A stretch of 5,748 bases of DNA. It comes from Anaerolineae bacterium. Its GTDB lineage: Bacteria; Chloroflexota; Anaerolineae; JACIWP01. The position numbers and the translations under genes are program-made. The notes under the pieces are model-generated. The model had not been told where the DNA came from and ran no database searches. It saw nothing but the letters and a program-made list of their open reading frames with translations. The DNA is taken from the NCBI GenBank assembly GCA_014360855.1, contig JACIWP010000198.1, positions 1 to 5,748 on the forward strand, read 5' to 3'. Position 1 is the first letter of the stretch. Each line of letters opens with the position of its first letter. Shown in pieces: positions 5,743-5,748 of this stretch.

Positions 5743-5748
5743 CCATAT

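Overview
The window is GC-rich bacterial DNA (about 60-65% G+C by eye). All six genes lie on the + strand, packed so tightly (largest gap about 25 bases, several overlaps or near-overlaps) that they look like one transcription unit. No promoter, terminator, RNA gene, mobile element or CRISPR array is visible. The core is an L-rhamnose catabolic operon. The organism cannot be identified from the sequence alone. A high-GC, operon-rich heterotroph such as a member of Chloroflexota or a similar phylum would fit, but this is a low-confidence guess.

Layout: (1) bases 2-652, the C-terminal two thirds of a thiamine-diphosphate-dependent 2-oxoacid/acetoin dehydrogenase E1 beta subunit, cut by the window edge; (2) 675-998, L-rhamnose mutarotase RhaM; (3) 1024-2301, L-rhamnose isomerase RhaA; (4) 2304-3584, a 426-residue tandem class II aldolase whose first half has a complete active site and whose second half has lost every metal ligand; (5) 3596-4360, a single-domain class II aldolase of the RhaE type (the aldolase half of the RhaEW fusion) without the dehydrogenase half; (6) 4345-5742, a PHP-superfamily metallohydrolase-like protein of unknown substrate with an altered metal motif.

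How they could work together: RhaM interconverts L-rhamnose anomers and RhaA makes L-rhamnulose. After phosphorylation by a kinase not present here, one or both aldolases would cleave rhamnulose-1-phosphate to DHAP and L-lactaldehyde. No rhamnulokinase, lactaldehyde dehydrogenase/reductase, transporter or regulator is in the window. The roles of the E1 component and the PHP protein in this setting are not explained by the textbook pathway and, with the half-dead tandem aldolase, are the most interesting parts of the window.
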